Shown here: positions 35,079-44,539 of the stretch, piece after piece
How positions within the stretch are numbered: the first letter of the stretch is position 1
How the letters are laid out: every line of letters starts with the position of its first letter
Origin: LMUY01 sp964242215
Lineage (GTDB): Bacteria > Pseudomonadota > Alphaproteobacteria > Acetobacterales > Acetobacteraceae
Assembly (NCBI GenBank): GCA_964242215.1
Contig: CAXTCJ010000012.1
Location: 1-64,000 of the forward strand
Direction of reading: 5' to 3'
DNA length: 64,000 nt
The notes under the pieces: model-generated
The model's database searches: none
The model's input: only the letters and a program-made list of their open reading frames with translations
Told to the model about the DNA's origin: nothing
Program-made: the position numbers and the translations under genes

Positions 35079-35975
35079 AGAACGCAACCGCTGTCGGCCT
35101 CGCCGCCGCCCTGCTCGCGGCCGCCATCGCGCCGATAGTGCTGCCGCCGTTCACGATCCACCTGATGGCCCTGGTGCTCTGCTACGGCACCTGGGCGATG
35201 AGCTTCGGCCTGGTCATGGGGCAGCTCGGCCTGACGTCGTTCGGCCACGCGGCGCTGTTCGGCGGTGGCGCCTACGCGGCGGCATGGGTGGGATTGAACC
35301 TGTCGGACAACCTGCTCGCGGGCTTGGGCGCGGCGGGGCTGTTCGGGGCGACGATCGGCGCGGTGCTGGGCCTGGTGCTGGGCCGCCTGTCCGGAGTCGC
35401 GTTCTCCATCGGCTCGCTGGCGTTCGGCGGCATGGTGACGCAGGTAGCCAATAGCTGGGCCGAGGTGACGGGCGGCAGCGACGGCCTGGTCGGTCTGCCC
35501 TTCCCGCGCCTCCTGGGCCAGGACCTGGATGATCGCGCGCTGTACGGCGCGGCGGCGGCGCTGGCGCTGGTGAGCTATCTCGGCCTGGTCACGGTGCTGC
35601 GCCGCCGGCCGGGCCTCCTGCTGCATGCGGTGCGGGACAACCCGGTCCGTGCGGCCTCCAGCGGTATCCATGTCCACGCCGTGCGCGTCGCGACGCTCGC
35701 CGTGTCCGGACTTCTGGCGGGCCTCGCCGGCGGGATCTCGGCTTTCATCGTGGGATCCGTGGCGCCGTCCTCGCTGGATTGGTCGGCCTCCGGCAGCGTC
35801 CTGGTCATGTCCGTGCTCGGCGGCGTCGGCACGGTGCTGGGGCCGTTGCTAGGCGCGGCCGGCTACACGCTGTTCGAGCAGGCATTGAGCCAAGTCCTGC
35901 CGAACTACCGCCTGGTGCTCGGCCTGGCCTTCATCGCCGTGGTGCTGCTGGCGCCCGGCGGGATGCGGGTGCGGC

Positions 35976-35986
<11 letters not shown>
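35075..35986 (+). CDS. Branched-chain amino-acid type ABC permease (LivM class)
   Basis: A 303-residue permease. LivM features are GQLGLTSFGHAALFGGGAYAAAW, the VRDNPVRAASSGIHVHAVRV loop and GGVGTVLGPLLGAAGYTLFEQ. The GTG at 35075 overlaps the LivH stop (GTGA); the frame is open upstream, but that part runs in the shadow of LivH. Here LivM is a separate protein, unlike the fusion at 22416-24203, so the two Liv systems in this window have different histories. Confidence 0.92.
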
Positions 35987-36669
<683 letters not shown>

Positions 36670-36683
<14 letters not shown>

Positions 36684-37443
36684 TCTCGAAGGTGTGCATG
36701 CCGCGCGGGGCGGCGTGGAGATCCTGCGCGGTGTCGACCTGCAGGTGGCGGACGGAGAAGCCGTGGCGCTGTTCGGGCGCAATGGCATGGGCAAGACGAC
36801 GACCCTGGACTGCATCGCCGCGGTACTGCGGCCGACCGCAGGCCGGATGACCGTCCTGGGCCGCCAATTCACCGGCGGCAAGCCGCACCGGGCAGTGCGC
36901 GCCGGGTTGGGCTACGTCCCGGAGAACCGCGGGATCTTCTCCCGCCTCACCGTTGGGGAGAACCTGGCGGTCTCGCGCGCATCGGGCACGCCGTGGACGC
37001 TGCCCCGGTTGCTGGCGCTGTTCCCGGCACTGCAGGGCCGGCTGGGCGAACGCGCGGGGCTGCTCAGCGGCGGGCAGCAGCAAATGGTGGCGGTGGCCCG
37101 CGCGCTGTCCGGCAACCCGCGGGTGATGCTGCTGGATGAGCCGACGGCCGGGTTGGCACCGCTGATCATCGATGCCATCGCCGCCGCACTGACCGAGATC
37201 GCCGCAACAGGAGTGGCGCTGCTGGTGGTCGAGCAGACGATGGCGGTGGCCGGACGCGTCGCCAACCGGTTCCTGTTCATGGAAGATGGCCGTGTTGCCG
37301 CCGACGTGGGCAAGGCGGCGCTGGCGGCCGATCCGGGGCTGTTCAACCGCTATCTCGGCGTTGCCCAGAAGAGCCAGGGCATTGCGCCGCCCACCGATCG
37401 CGCTATGCCGGGGCCCCGACAAGAACGAGATCACCGTGAGTGA
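36670..37443 (+). CDS. Branched-chain amino-acid type ABC ATPase (LivF class)
   Basis: A 257-residue ATPase from a TTG at 36670 overlapping LivG by 14 bases. Motifs are GRNGMGKTT near 36, YVPENRGIFSRLTVGEN, LSGGQQQM, VMLLDEPTAGLAP and LLVVEQT. A non-conserved C-terminal tail of about 20 residues (SQGIAPPTDRAM onward) runs into the start of the GntR gene, which it overlaps by 8 bases. It completes the LivKHMGF importer 32996-37443. Confidence 0.9.
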
Positions 37444-38116
37444 CAGCATCGCCGATCCTCCCGAGTTCCGCATCCCCGACGTACTCGCCAAGGAACTGGC
37501 GCGTTTCCTCCAGGACCAGATCGTCTTCGGCGACATCGCACCAGGCATGCGGTTCATCGAGGAAGACATCGTCCGCCGCTACAACGTCAGCCGATCCCCG
37601 GTGCGGGAGGCGTTCCGGTTGCTGGAGCAGGACGGCCTGCTGGTGCGGGACCGCCGCCGCGGCGTGCGGGTGGGCATGCTGAGCGTGAGGGACCTGGACG
37701 AGATCTATGCCTGCCGCATTCCGCTGGAGGGCATGGCCGCCGAAACCGCGGCCCAGCACCGCACGGACGCTCACTTGCCAGCGCTGGAGGCGGCGATGGC
37801 CGGGCTGCAGGATGCGTTCGCCGAGACCAATGTCCGCGAGTATTTCGAGCAGAATGTTCGCCTGACCGACCAGATCCTGCTTGCGTCAGGCAACGCCACG
37901 CTGCGCCGCCTGCTTGGCACCATCGGCAAGCAGGCGCTGCGCTACCGCTACCTCGCTTACTGCCGCAACCCCAACATGATGCAGCTTTCGGTGGAAACCA
38001 ACCGCGAGATCATCGACGCCATCCTGCACCAACGCGGCCGCACGGCCCGGACGCTGACCGAAGACCTGATCCAGCAATCGTGGCAGGGCATACGCACCAC
38101 GTTTGCCGATGAGTGA
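37436..38116 (+). CDS. GntR-family regulator (FadR subfamily)
   Basis: A 226-residue regulator starting at GTG 37436, inside the LivF tail. The winged helix (about 12-80) shows IAPGMRFIEEDIVRRYNVSRSPVREAFRLLEQDGLL, followed by an FCD effector domain with RIPLEGMAAETAA and the LTDQILLASGN helix. It is co-transcribed with the transporter, so it probably senses the imported compound or a product and controls this locus. The TGTGTACA/TGTATACA motifs at 26333, 31965 and 44466 are candidate operators. No ligand can be deduced from sequence. Confidence 0.85.
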   Translation: MSDSIADPPEFRIPDVLAKELARFLQDQIVFGDIAPGMRFIEEDIVRRYNVSRSPVREAFRLLEQDGLLVRDRRRGVRVGMLSVRDLDEIYACRIPLEGMAAETAAQHRTDAHLPALEAAMAGLQDAFAETNVREYFEQNVRLTDQILLASGNATLRRLLGTIGKQALRYRYLAYCRNPNMMQLSVETNREIIDAILHQRGRTARTLTEDLIQQSWQGIRTTFADE

Positions 38117-38121
38117 GGCCT

Positions 38122-38254
38122 GATCCTCCCCTGTGCTTTACGGGGGAGGTGGCGGCGCAGCCGACGGAGGGGGCGCGGGCACCGTCCGTGCCCAAAAAAC
38201 CCGCCTCCACCATGCTTCGCATGGTCCCCCTCCCCCGCTGCGCAGGGGAGGATC
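38122..38254. repeat. Inverted-repeat intergenic element with GATCCTCCCCTG ends
   Basis: GATCCTCCCCTG (38122-38133) and its exact reverse complement CAGGGGAGGATC (38243-38254) bound 133 bases in the convergent gap between the GntR and aminomutase genes. Internal stems include GGGCAC-CGTCC-GTGCCC, followed by AAAAAA. The layout is that of a non-coding REP/MITE-like element. It may also serve to end transcripts, but the A-run follows the stem on the plus strand, which is wrong for an intrinsic terminator. Confidence 0.7.
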
Positions 38255-38284
38255 TTTGGGCAGTTAACTTCAGACAATCCCGCT

Positions 38285-39622
38285 CTAAGCCGCCTTGAAC
38301 GCCCGGCAGGCGCGGTCGAATGCCTCGAAGGTCTGGGTCAAATCATCATCCGTGTGGGTGATCGAGATGAAGCGCCGGTTGTTCGGCAGCACGAACAGGC
38401 CCTGCCGGATCATTTCGGTCTCCAGCGCACCCTGCCGCTTCAGATCGCTGCGCAGGATGTCGCCGTAGTTCACCGGCGGCGCATCGGCGAACAGGAAGTG
38501 CCACATCGGGCCGTCCCCGAACACCACCAGGCCCATGTCGTTGCGGTCGGCCACCTCCTGGATGCCGGCGCGCAGCTTGTCCGCCATGGCGAAGACGCGT
38601 TCGTAGACGCCCGGCTCGCTGAGCACGTCGAGCACGGCGAGTGCCGCAGCACAGCCAAGCGGGTGCCCCTGCAGCGTGCCGTTCTGGTACACGTAGCCGG
38701 GCTGGCCCTTCTTGGACGGGTCGGCCTGGTCCATGATGTCGGCCCGGCCCGCCACGGCCCCGACCGGCAAGCCGCCGCCGATGATCTTGCCGTAGGTGGC
38801 GAGGTCCGGGACGATGTCGAAATAGGCCTGCGCCCCGCCCAGACCATAGCGGAACCCGGTCACCACCTCGTCCAGGATCATGACGATGCCGTGCTTGGCC
38901 GTCAGCTCGCGTACACCCGCCAGGAAGCCCGGCAGCGGCGAGATGATGCGCTGGATCGGCTCGACGATCACCGCCGCGATCTCGTGCCCGTGCGCGTCCA
39001 GGATGGAGCTGAGCGCGTCGAGGTCGTTGAACGGCGCCACCAGCATCAGCTCCTGCACCACGGCCGGGATGCCGCTCGTGTCGGGCTGCGGCGTCGGGAA
39101 GTTGGAGGAACGCTTCGGCGCGGTGCTGAGCTGCGCGTAGTCGTGGGTGCCGTGATACGCGCCCTCGAACTTCAGGACCTTGTCGCGCCCGGTGAAGCCG
39201 CGCGCCAGGCGGATGGCGTGGAACGTCGACTCCGATCCCGACGTGGTGAAGCGGATGCGTTCGGCGCAGCGCAGCAACGGGGTGACGCGTTGCGCCAGGT
39301 CGACCGCGGTCTGGTTGAGGTAGGCGAAGAAATGCGTCCCCCGGCTAGCCTGCTCGGCAACGGCGTGCGCCACCGCCGGGTGGGCGTGGCCGAGGAACAT
39401 GGCGCCAGAACCCAGCACGTAGTCGATATACTCGTTGCCCGACGTGTCCCAGAAGCGCGGGCCCTTGCCGTGGCTGACGACGAAACGGACGTCGTTCGCC
39501 AACGCGTTGCCGCCGAGCGCCCCGCCCGGCAACGCGTGGGAGGCCATGACGAACTGCTCGGCCTCCACCGTCGACATATTGCCGTTGCGGCCGATTGCAT
39601 GCGCTGACACGGACACGTTCAT
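38285..39622 (-). CDS. Class III aminotransferase, glutamate-1-semialdehyde 2,1-aminomutase-like
   Basis: A 445-residue PLP enzyme. HemL-like features are GPRFWDTSGNEYIDYVLGSGAMFLGHAHP, RFTTSGSESTFHAIRLARGFTGRDKVLKFEGAYHG, MILDEVVTGFR and the PLP-lysine block YGKIIGGGLPVGAV. True HemL is usually part of haem synthesis. This copy sits in a catabolic locus and carries an N-terminal ERFVMAS-like extension, so it is more likely an aminotransferase or aminomutase acting on an omega-amino acid intermediate (inference). It heads a minus-strand run; 43 bases separate it from the flavoprotein gene. Confidence 0.85.
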   Translation of the reverse strand: MNVSVSAHAIGRNGNMSTVEAEQFVMASHALPGGALGGNALANDVRFVVSHGKGPRFWDTSGNEYIDYVLGSGAMFLGHAHPAVAHAVAEQASRGTHFFAYLNQTAVDLAQRVTPLLRCAERIRFTTSGSESTFHAIRLARGFTGRDKVLKFEGAYHGTHDYAQLSTAPKRSSNFPTPQPDTSGIPAVVQELMLVAPFNDLDALSSILDAHGHEIAAVIVEPIQRIISPLPGFLAGVRELTAKHGIVMILDEVVTGFRYGLGGAQAYFDIVPDLATYGKIIGGGLPVGAVAGRADIMDQADPSKKGQPGYVYQNGTLQGHPLGCAAALAVLDVLSEPGVYERVFAMADKLRAGIQEVADRNDMGLVVFGDGPMWHFLFADAPPVNYGDILRSDLKRQGALETEMIRQGLFVLPNNRRFISITHTDDDLTQTFEAFDRACRAFKAA

Positions 39623-39665
39623 AGTTTCCCCCAAGGGTTCATCGTTGACACTGAAGCGGCTGCCA

Positions 39666-41753
39666 TCATTCCGCGGCGCGCAGCCGCGGCTTGTTTTGCG
39701 AGAGGGGCCGCTCCGTCGCGACCGGTTCGGTGCGGAAGCCGATGATGTCGGCCTTGGGCTGGTCCAGCCCCTCCGCGGCGCGGCGGCCGCCGAACACGGC
39801 CGTCGCGATGGTTCCGGGCTGGAAACAGTCGCCGATCCGCAGCAGCGTACGCAAGCTTCCTTGCCCCACCTGACCGGCCAGCGCGTCATACAGGTCGGCG
39901 CGCGGCTGGCGTGCGGTGACCAAGACGACACTTGCCGCCGCCACCGTCTGCTGGCGCCCGGTGAACACGCAGGCCAAGTCCGCAGCGCCGGGTCGGACCG
40001 CGGCGAGGTTGTTGTTCGCCATCACGGTGATGCCGGCTTCCAGCACCTGGCGCTGGATCTTCTCCTGCTCCAGCGTATTCACCGTCCAGGCGGACACCAG
40101 TGGCGACGGCGTCACCAGCGTCACCTCCAGGCCGCGCTTGCGCAACGTTTCGGCCAGCACGCCGCCCATGTAGTAGTCGTCGTCGTCGAACACGAGGACC
40201 GGGCCCTCGATCGCCACCCCGTCCATCACGTCGTCGGGCGACAGCATGACGGAACCGGGCTCGGCGGGCACCGGCTTGTGGTTGCGGCGGCCGAACCCGT
40301 CCCGGCGCCAGGTCGCCCCGGTTGCCAGGATCACGGTCGGCGCCTCCATCGCGAGCACGTCGTCCGCGGTCATGGTGCTCTCGCGGTAGACGGAGACGTT
40401 CGCCATGCGATCGAGCTGCCCCGTGCGCCAATCCCGCACCCGGATCCACTCGCCCAGCCCGTGCAGCCGCGACTCCCGCAGCACCCGGCCGCCGAGGTCG
40501 CGCCCGGCCTCGGCCAGGTGCACCTGGTAGCCGCGCCGGCCCAGCGCCTGGGCACATTCCAACCCGGCCGGCCCGGCGCCGACGATCAGCACCGCATCCG
40601 CCGACCCCGCGGGGCTGTAGCGCTCCGGATGCCAGCCGCGCTTGTACTCCTCGCCGATGGTCGGGTTCTGCGTGCAGTTGATCGGGGCACCCAGATTATA
40701 CGTCGACACGCAGATGTTGCAGCCGATGCACTCGCGGATGTCCTCGAGCCGGCCTTCCTCCACCTTCTTGGGCAGGAATGGGTCGGCGATCGAGGGCCGG
40801 GCGCAGCCGATCACGTCCAGGATGCCGCGCTTCACTTGCGACACCATCGTGTCCGGCGAGGTGAACCGCCCGGTGCCGATGACCGGCTTCGTGGTGACCT
40901 GCTTGATGTAGCAGGCATACGGCTCCTGATAGCCTTCTTGCTTGAAGCGCGAGGTCTCGCTGTCGTTGCTCCAGCCGCTGACCTTCACGTCCCACGCGTC
41001 CGGCAACTCCGCCAGCGAGGCGATGATGTCCCGCCCTTCCGACCCGGCGCAGATGCCGTCCGGTCCGCTCATCTCGTCGATGGTGATGCGCACGGCGACG
41101 GCGCAGGTGTCGCCCACCGCATCCTTGGTGTCCTCGATGACCTCGCGCAGCAGGCGGGTGCGGTTGGCCAGCACGCCGCCATACTCGTCGTCCCGGTGGT
41201 TGCGGCGGCGGGATAGGAAGAACTGCAGCAGCTCGAGGTCGTCGGCCGCATAGATGTAGATGATATCGAAGCCGACCGCCTTGGCCCGCAAGGCCGCCCG
41301 CCGGTGCCAGCGGCGGTATTCCGCGATGTCGGCCTTGTCCATCGCCCGCGCCTGGATCGGGTCGCGCCGGGACGGGAAGTCGACCGGCGACAGCAGCGGC
41401 TCGCGCGTGTAGCGGTTGGCCACCGCCCACCCACCATGCGCCAGTTCCGCGCCGGCATAGGCACCGTGCTCGTGCACCGCGTCGGTCAGCAGGCGTAGCG
41501 AGCGCTCGTCATCGGCGTCCCAAAGCTTGACCTGAGGATACGGCGTGGAGTCCGACGACGGGTGGATCGACAGGATCTCCGTGCACACCGCTGCCCAGCC
41601 GCCCTCCGCCTTCACCCCGCGCATCGCAGCATGGCTGTACGGCAGGTCGGCGCCGAGCCCGTTGCAGTGCGGGACCTGGTAGAAGCGGTTGCGCAGCGTC
41701 AACGGGCCGAACGGAACCGGCTCGAACAGGATGTCGTAACGGGGATCACGCAT
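39666..41753 (-). CDS. Trimethylamine dehydrogenase-like iron-sulfur flavoprotein
   Basis: A 695-residue protein collinear with trimethylamine dehydrogenase (TMADH). An FMN TIM-barrel starts DPRYDILFEP and keeps Cys30 in QVPHC, the site of covalent 6-S-cysteinyl-FMN in TMADH. A 4Fe-4S motif has Cys342, 345, 348 and 360. A C-terminal ADP/NAD-binding region contains VGAGPAGLECA. The substrate pocket differs: TMADH Tyr60 is Ile60, Trp355 is Tyr352 and His172 is Asp171, while Trp264 (Trp261) and Asp267 (Asp264) are kept. It is therefore probably an oxidative N-dealkylase for another amine, with electrons passing to ETF or a quinone. It overlaps the next enzyme gene by 8 bases. Confidence 0.9.
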   Translation of the reverse strand: MRDPRYDILFEPVPFGPLTLRNRFYQVPHCNGLGADLPYSHAAMRGVKAEGGWAAVCTEILSIHPSSDSTPYPQVKLWDADDERSLRLLTDAVHEHGAYAGAELAHGGWAVANRYTREPLLSPVDFPSRRDPIQARAMDKADIAEYRRWHRRAALRAKAVGFDIIYIYAADDLELLQFFLSRRRNHRDDEYGGVLANRTRLLREVIEDTKDAVGDTCAVAVRITIDEMSGPDGICAGSEGRDIIASLAELPDAWDVKVSGWSNDSETSRFKQEGYQEPYACYIKQVTTKPVIGTGRFTSPDTMVSQVKRGILDVIGCARPSIADPFLPKKVEEGRLEDIRECIGCNICVSTYNLGAPINCTQNPTIGEEYKRGWHPERYSPAGSADAVLIVGAGPAGLECAQALGRRGYQVHLAEAGRDLGGRVLRESRLHGLGEWIRVRDWRTGQLDRMANVSVYRESTMTADDVLAMEAPTVILATGATWRRDGFGRRNHKPVPAEPGSVMLSPDDVMDGVAIEGPVLVFDDDDYYMGGVLAETLRKRGLEVTLVTPSPLVSAWTVNTLEQEKIQRQVLEAGITVMANNNLAAVRPGAADLACVFTGRQQTVAAASVVLVTARQPRADLYDALAGQVGQGSLRTLLRIGDCFQPGTIATAVFGGRRAAEGLDQPKADIIGFRTEPVATERPLSQNKPRLRAAE

Positions 41754-44046
41754 CGGCGTGGCTCCTGATCAGGGTGGCGGGAGAGGGTACCCGGTCGCAC
41801 CGGGCTGCGTTCGAACGATCGATCGCCTGCCAGACTGCGAGCGGCGTCAGCGGGGCTTCCAGTTGGCAATCGCCGCCGAGTGCCGCCTCTGCTGCATTCA
41901 CGATGGCGGCCATGGAGGCGATCGCACCGGCCTCGCCCGCGCCGCGCACACCCAGGTCGGTGGCCGGGGAGGGGGTCTGCGCGATGCGGCACTCCAGGTT
42001 CGGCAGATCGGACGCGCGCGGGAGGCAATAGTCCAGCAACGACGCGGTGATCGGCTGCCCGGACCCGTCATAGCTGACCGCCTCCAGCAAGGCCTGTCCT
42101 AATCCTTGCGCGATGCCGCCGTGCAACTGGCCATGTGCAATGGCCGGCTGCAGCAACGGGCCTAGATCGTCGAACGCGGCATAGCGTTGCACACTGGCCA
42201 CCCCGGTCTCGGGATCCACGCCGACGACGCAGGCGTGGCAGCCCAGTGTGAACGTCAGGCTGACCGGCACCTCGGAGCGTCCGACCAATTCACCACCCGC
42301 CTCCGCCGCGAGCTGTTGCAGGGTGGCGAACCGGTTGGTCCCCGGCAGCGTGAAGCTGCCGCAGGCGTAGGCAAGCGATGCCTCCTCGGCGTCGAGCAAG
42401 CGCGCCGCAGCAGTTCGGGCGCGGCGCAACAGGTCGGCGGCGCTGCGCGACACCCCGGTGCCGGTGGTCGCCAGCGCGCTGGATGCCCCGGTGCCGGTAC
42501 CGAATGCCACCTGGTCCGTGTCCCCCTGCACCAAGCGGATCCGCTCGGGGGACAGACCAAGCCGGTCAGCAACGATCGCACCGAATGTGGTGGCGTGCCC
42601 TTGGCCGTTGGATTGGCTGCCGATCCGGGCCACCACCATCTCGGAGTCAGCGCTGGCCACGACCTCCGCACGTTCCTGCCGGCCCATGCCGTTGACCTTC
42701 ATGTACAACGCCAAGCCGACGCCGCAGCGCAGCCGGCCGCCTTGCGTGTCACGCGGCTGCACGGCCAGCCAGGTCTCGGCTTGGTGCAGCAGGATGGCCG
42801 GGTTGCCACTATCGACGTGGTGCCCGGTGGCGCTGCGATAGGGGAAGTCTCCCGGCCGAAGCACATTCCGGTCCCGCAACTCGGCGGGAGACAGGCCGAG
42901 TTGGCGCGCAGCCGCGTCGATCAGCCGCTCCAGCACGAAGGTGCCCTCGGGCTGGCCGGCGCCACGAAACGGCCCGGTCGGCGTCGTGTTGGTATACCAG
43001 CCGCGCACGGACAGGCTGAGAGCCGGCAGGCGGTAGGCGCCTTGCAGGCCGAACAGCAGGCTGGCCGTCGGCGTGGCGCGCGCGCCGGGGTGGACGTAGG
43101 CCCCCAACGCGCACGACGCCTGCGCACGCAAGCCGAGGAAATGCCCCTCCCGGTCCAGCGCCAGTTCCGCATCGACGAGGATGTCGCGCGCATGGGGCTC
43201 GCACAGATTGCTTTCGGAGCGGTCCGCCTGCCAGGCCAATGTTCGTTCCAGCACGCGCGCGGCACCCAACAGCGCCGCCTGCTCCGGCAAAGCGTGGATG
43301 CGGATGCCGAACGCGCCGCCGACATCCGGCGTGATGACGCGCAGCCGCTCCGGCGCGGTTCCGAGGTAACCCGTTGCCAGCTCCCGCCGGATCGCGTGGG
43401 CGCCCTGGCTGGGTGTCACCAGCGTCCAGCGGCTGGTCGCCGGGTCGTAGCCGGCCACCACCGACATCGGCTCCAGCGGCAGGCCAAGGATGCGCGGAAC
43501 AGCGACGCGCAAGGTGGTGACGTGGTGCGCGGCGGCGAAGGCCAGCGACGTTGCTGCCGGGTTGCCACCTTGCCAATCGAAGCCGAGGTTGCCGCCGGGG
43601 TGAATGGCCCCACTGCCAGCCTCGCCGAGGGCGGTCATGGCGGGCAGTGGGTCGTAGTCCACGAACACCGCCTCTGCCCCATCCGCCGCCGCGGCGGCCG
43701 TGGTCGCAACCACGAGCGCCACCGCCTCCCCGGCGAAGCGGACGCGGTCGCGCGCCAGGGCGGGGCGAGGCGGGACGGCGGCATCGGAGCCATCCCGGTT
43801 GGTGATCGCGTCCAGTGCGGCGGGCAAGGCCGGCAGCACGGCATCCAGGTCCGCGGCCGCGAACACCGCGACCACGCCCGGCACTGCGCGCGCCGGCGCC
43901 AAGTCGACCGCGACGATCCGGGCGTGCGCCATCGTGGACCGCACGAAGCGGGCATGCAGCGTGTCCGCGCCGGCATGCTCGCCGGTGTAGCGGGCCGCGC
44001 CGCAGAGCATGGGGGCGTCCTCGGTTCGCCCCGAGGACGCCCCCAT
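41746..44046 (-). CDS. Molybdopterin-binding hydroxylase, large subunit (xanthine dehydrogenase/CoxL family)
   Basis: A 766-residue molybdenum hydroxylase subunit. It begins with the EDAPMLCGAARYTGE entry block and has RFAGEAVALVVA, LEPMSVVAGYDP, the PFRGAGQPEG active-site loop (of the AYRGAGR form II type, not the CO dehydrogenase AYRCSFR), SNGQGHATTFGAIVAD and the late GVRGAGEAGAIA block with the conserved catalytic Glu. The FeS and FAD subunits that such enzymes need are not encoded nearby. The gene begins in a TGATG overlap with the tautomerase gene and ends overlapping the flavoprotein. It likely hydroxylates an aldehyde or N-heterocycle carbon. Confidence 0.9.
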   Translation of the reverse strand: MGASSGRTEDAPMLCGAARYTGEHAGADTLHARFVRSTMAHARIVAVDLAPARAVPGVVAVFAAADLDAVLPALPAALDAITNRDGSDAAVPPRPALARDRVRFAGEAVALVVATTAAAAADGAEAVFVDYDPLPAMTALGEAGSGAIHPGGNLGFDWQGGNPAATSLAFAAAHHVTTLRVAVPRILGLPLEPMSVVAGYDPATSRWTLVTPSQGAHAIRRELATGYLGTAPERLRVITPDVGGAFGIRIHALPEQAALLGAARVLERTLAWQADRSESNLCEPHARDILVDAELALDREGHFLGLRAQASCALGAYVHPGARATPTASLLFGLQGAYRLPALSLSVRGWYTNTTPTGPFRGAGQPEGTFVLERLIDAAARQLGLSPAELRDRNVLRPGDFPYRSATGHHVDSGNPAILLHQAETWLAVQPRDTQGGRLRCGVGLALYMKVNGMGRQERAEVVASADSEMVVARIGSQSNGQGHATTFGAIVADRLGLSPERIRLVQGDTDQVAFGTGTGASSALATTGTGVSRSAADLLRRARTAAARLLDAEEASLAYACGSFTLPGTNRFATLQQLAAEAGGELVGRSEVPVSLTFTLGCHACVVGVDPETGVASVQRYAAFDDLGPLLQPAIAHGQLHGGIAQGLGQALLEAVSYDGSGQPITASLLDYCLPRASDLPNLECRIAQTPSPATDLGVRGAGEAGAIASMAAIVNAAEAALGGDCQLEAPLTPLAVWQAIDRSNAARCDRVPSPATLIRSHADA

Positions 44047-44438
44047 CAGATGGCGACCTTGTAGGTCAGCTCGATCTCGTCGCCGTTCTCGCCCATCAGG
44101 CCCCAGGCGTGACGCGGCTGCTCGGAGATGATCACGTCCAGGTCGCGTGGCTCGATCCCGGTTGCGGCGGGCACTCGGGTATACAGCTCGCGCACCAGCC
44201 GCTTCAGCACGTCCTTCGAGCGGCCCTGGAAGGTCTCGATCTCGATGATGGTGTAGCGCTCCGATCGCTCGTGGGCGGGGAAGATGAAATCCGCCCGGTC
44301 CATCGGGAAAAAGCGTTGCAGCCGCCGCTCGCGCGGAAAGGCCAAGCCGACGGAGATCGACTCGTTGACCGCTTCGGAGAGCGCATCCCGGATCGGGACC
44401 AAATGCTCGCGTATGCCGTAGATCTTGGCCTGTGGCAT
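44046..44438 (-). CDS. Tautomerase family protein
   Basis: A 130-residue protein. With the ATG at 44438 it begins MPQAKIYGI, so removal of Met would expose Pro as residue 1, the catalytic base of the 4-oxalocrotonate tautomerase superfamily; this argues for that start over the ATG at 44474. The body (FFPMDRADFIFPAHERSERYTIIEIETFQGRSKDVLKRLVRELY) matches the longer Tautomerase_2-type subfamily, and ARDLDVII-like and WGLMGENG segments close it. It is the first gene of the minus-strand run and diverges from the HAD gene. It may tautomerise an unsaturated keto acid made in this pathway. Confidence 0.82.
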   Translation of the reverse strand: MPQAKIYGIREHLVPIRDALSEAVNESISVGLAFPRERRLQRFFPMDRADFIFPAHERSERYTIIEIETFQGRSKDVLKRLVRELYTRVPAATGIEPRDLDVIISEQPRHAWGLMGENGDEIELTYKVAI

Positions 44439-44465
44439 GGTTGTCCACCCTCGCTTGACGCTTCC

Positions 44466-44473
44466 TGTATACA
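44466..44473. promoter_or_regulatory. TGTATACA operator-like palindrome
   Basis: A perfect 8-bp palindrome in the 101-base interval between the divergent tautomerase and HAD genes, in the context CCTGTATACAAAG. It resembles sites bound by FadR-type GntR regulators and the two TGTGTACA sites in the window. It could control both divergent halves of the catabolic locus. Confidence 0.5.
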
Positions 44474-44539
44474 AAGTGCAGAGTCGAAGTCAATCATGTC
44501 CGGCTGCCATCTCGGACCGGCCTAGTAACGAGAGTAGTG

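Noticed and set aside
38190..38202. GGGCAC...GTGCCC stem followed by AAAAAA as a terminator
   Set aside because: The A-run follows the stem on the plus strand, and on the minus strand the T-run precedes the stem; wrong order for an intrinsic terminator on either strand.
38285..39622. Calling the aminotransferase a haem-pathway HemL
   Set aside because: It is embedded in a catabolic locus with no haem genes; only the family, not the haem role, is supported.
38354..41216. Long plus-strand frames (417 and 593 residues) opposite the aminomutase and flavoprotein genes
   Set aside because: Antisense readings with low-complexity Arg/His/Val composition; the minus-strand genes have complete catalytic motifs.
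42187..44064. A 625-residue plus-strand frame opposite the molybdenum hydroxylase
   Set aside because: Antisense of a well-supported gene; no recognisable domain.
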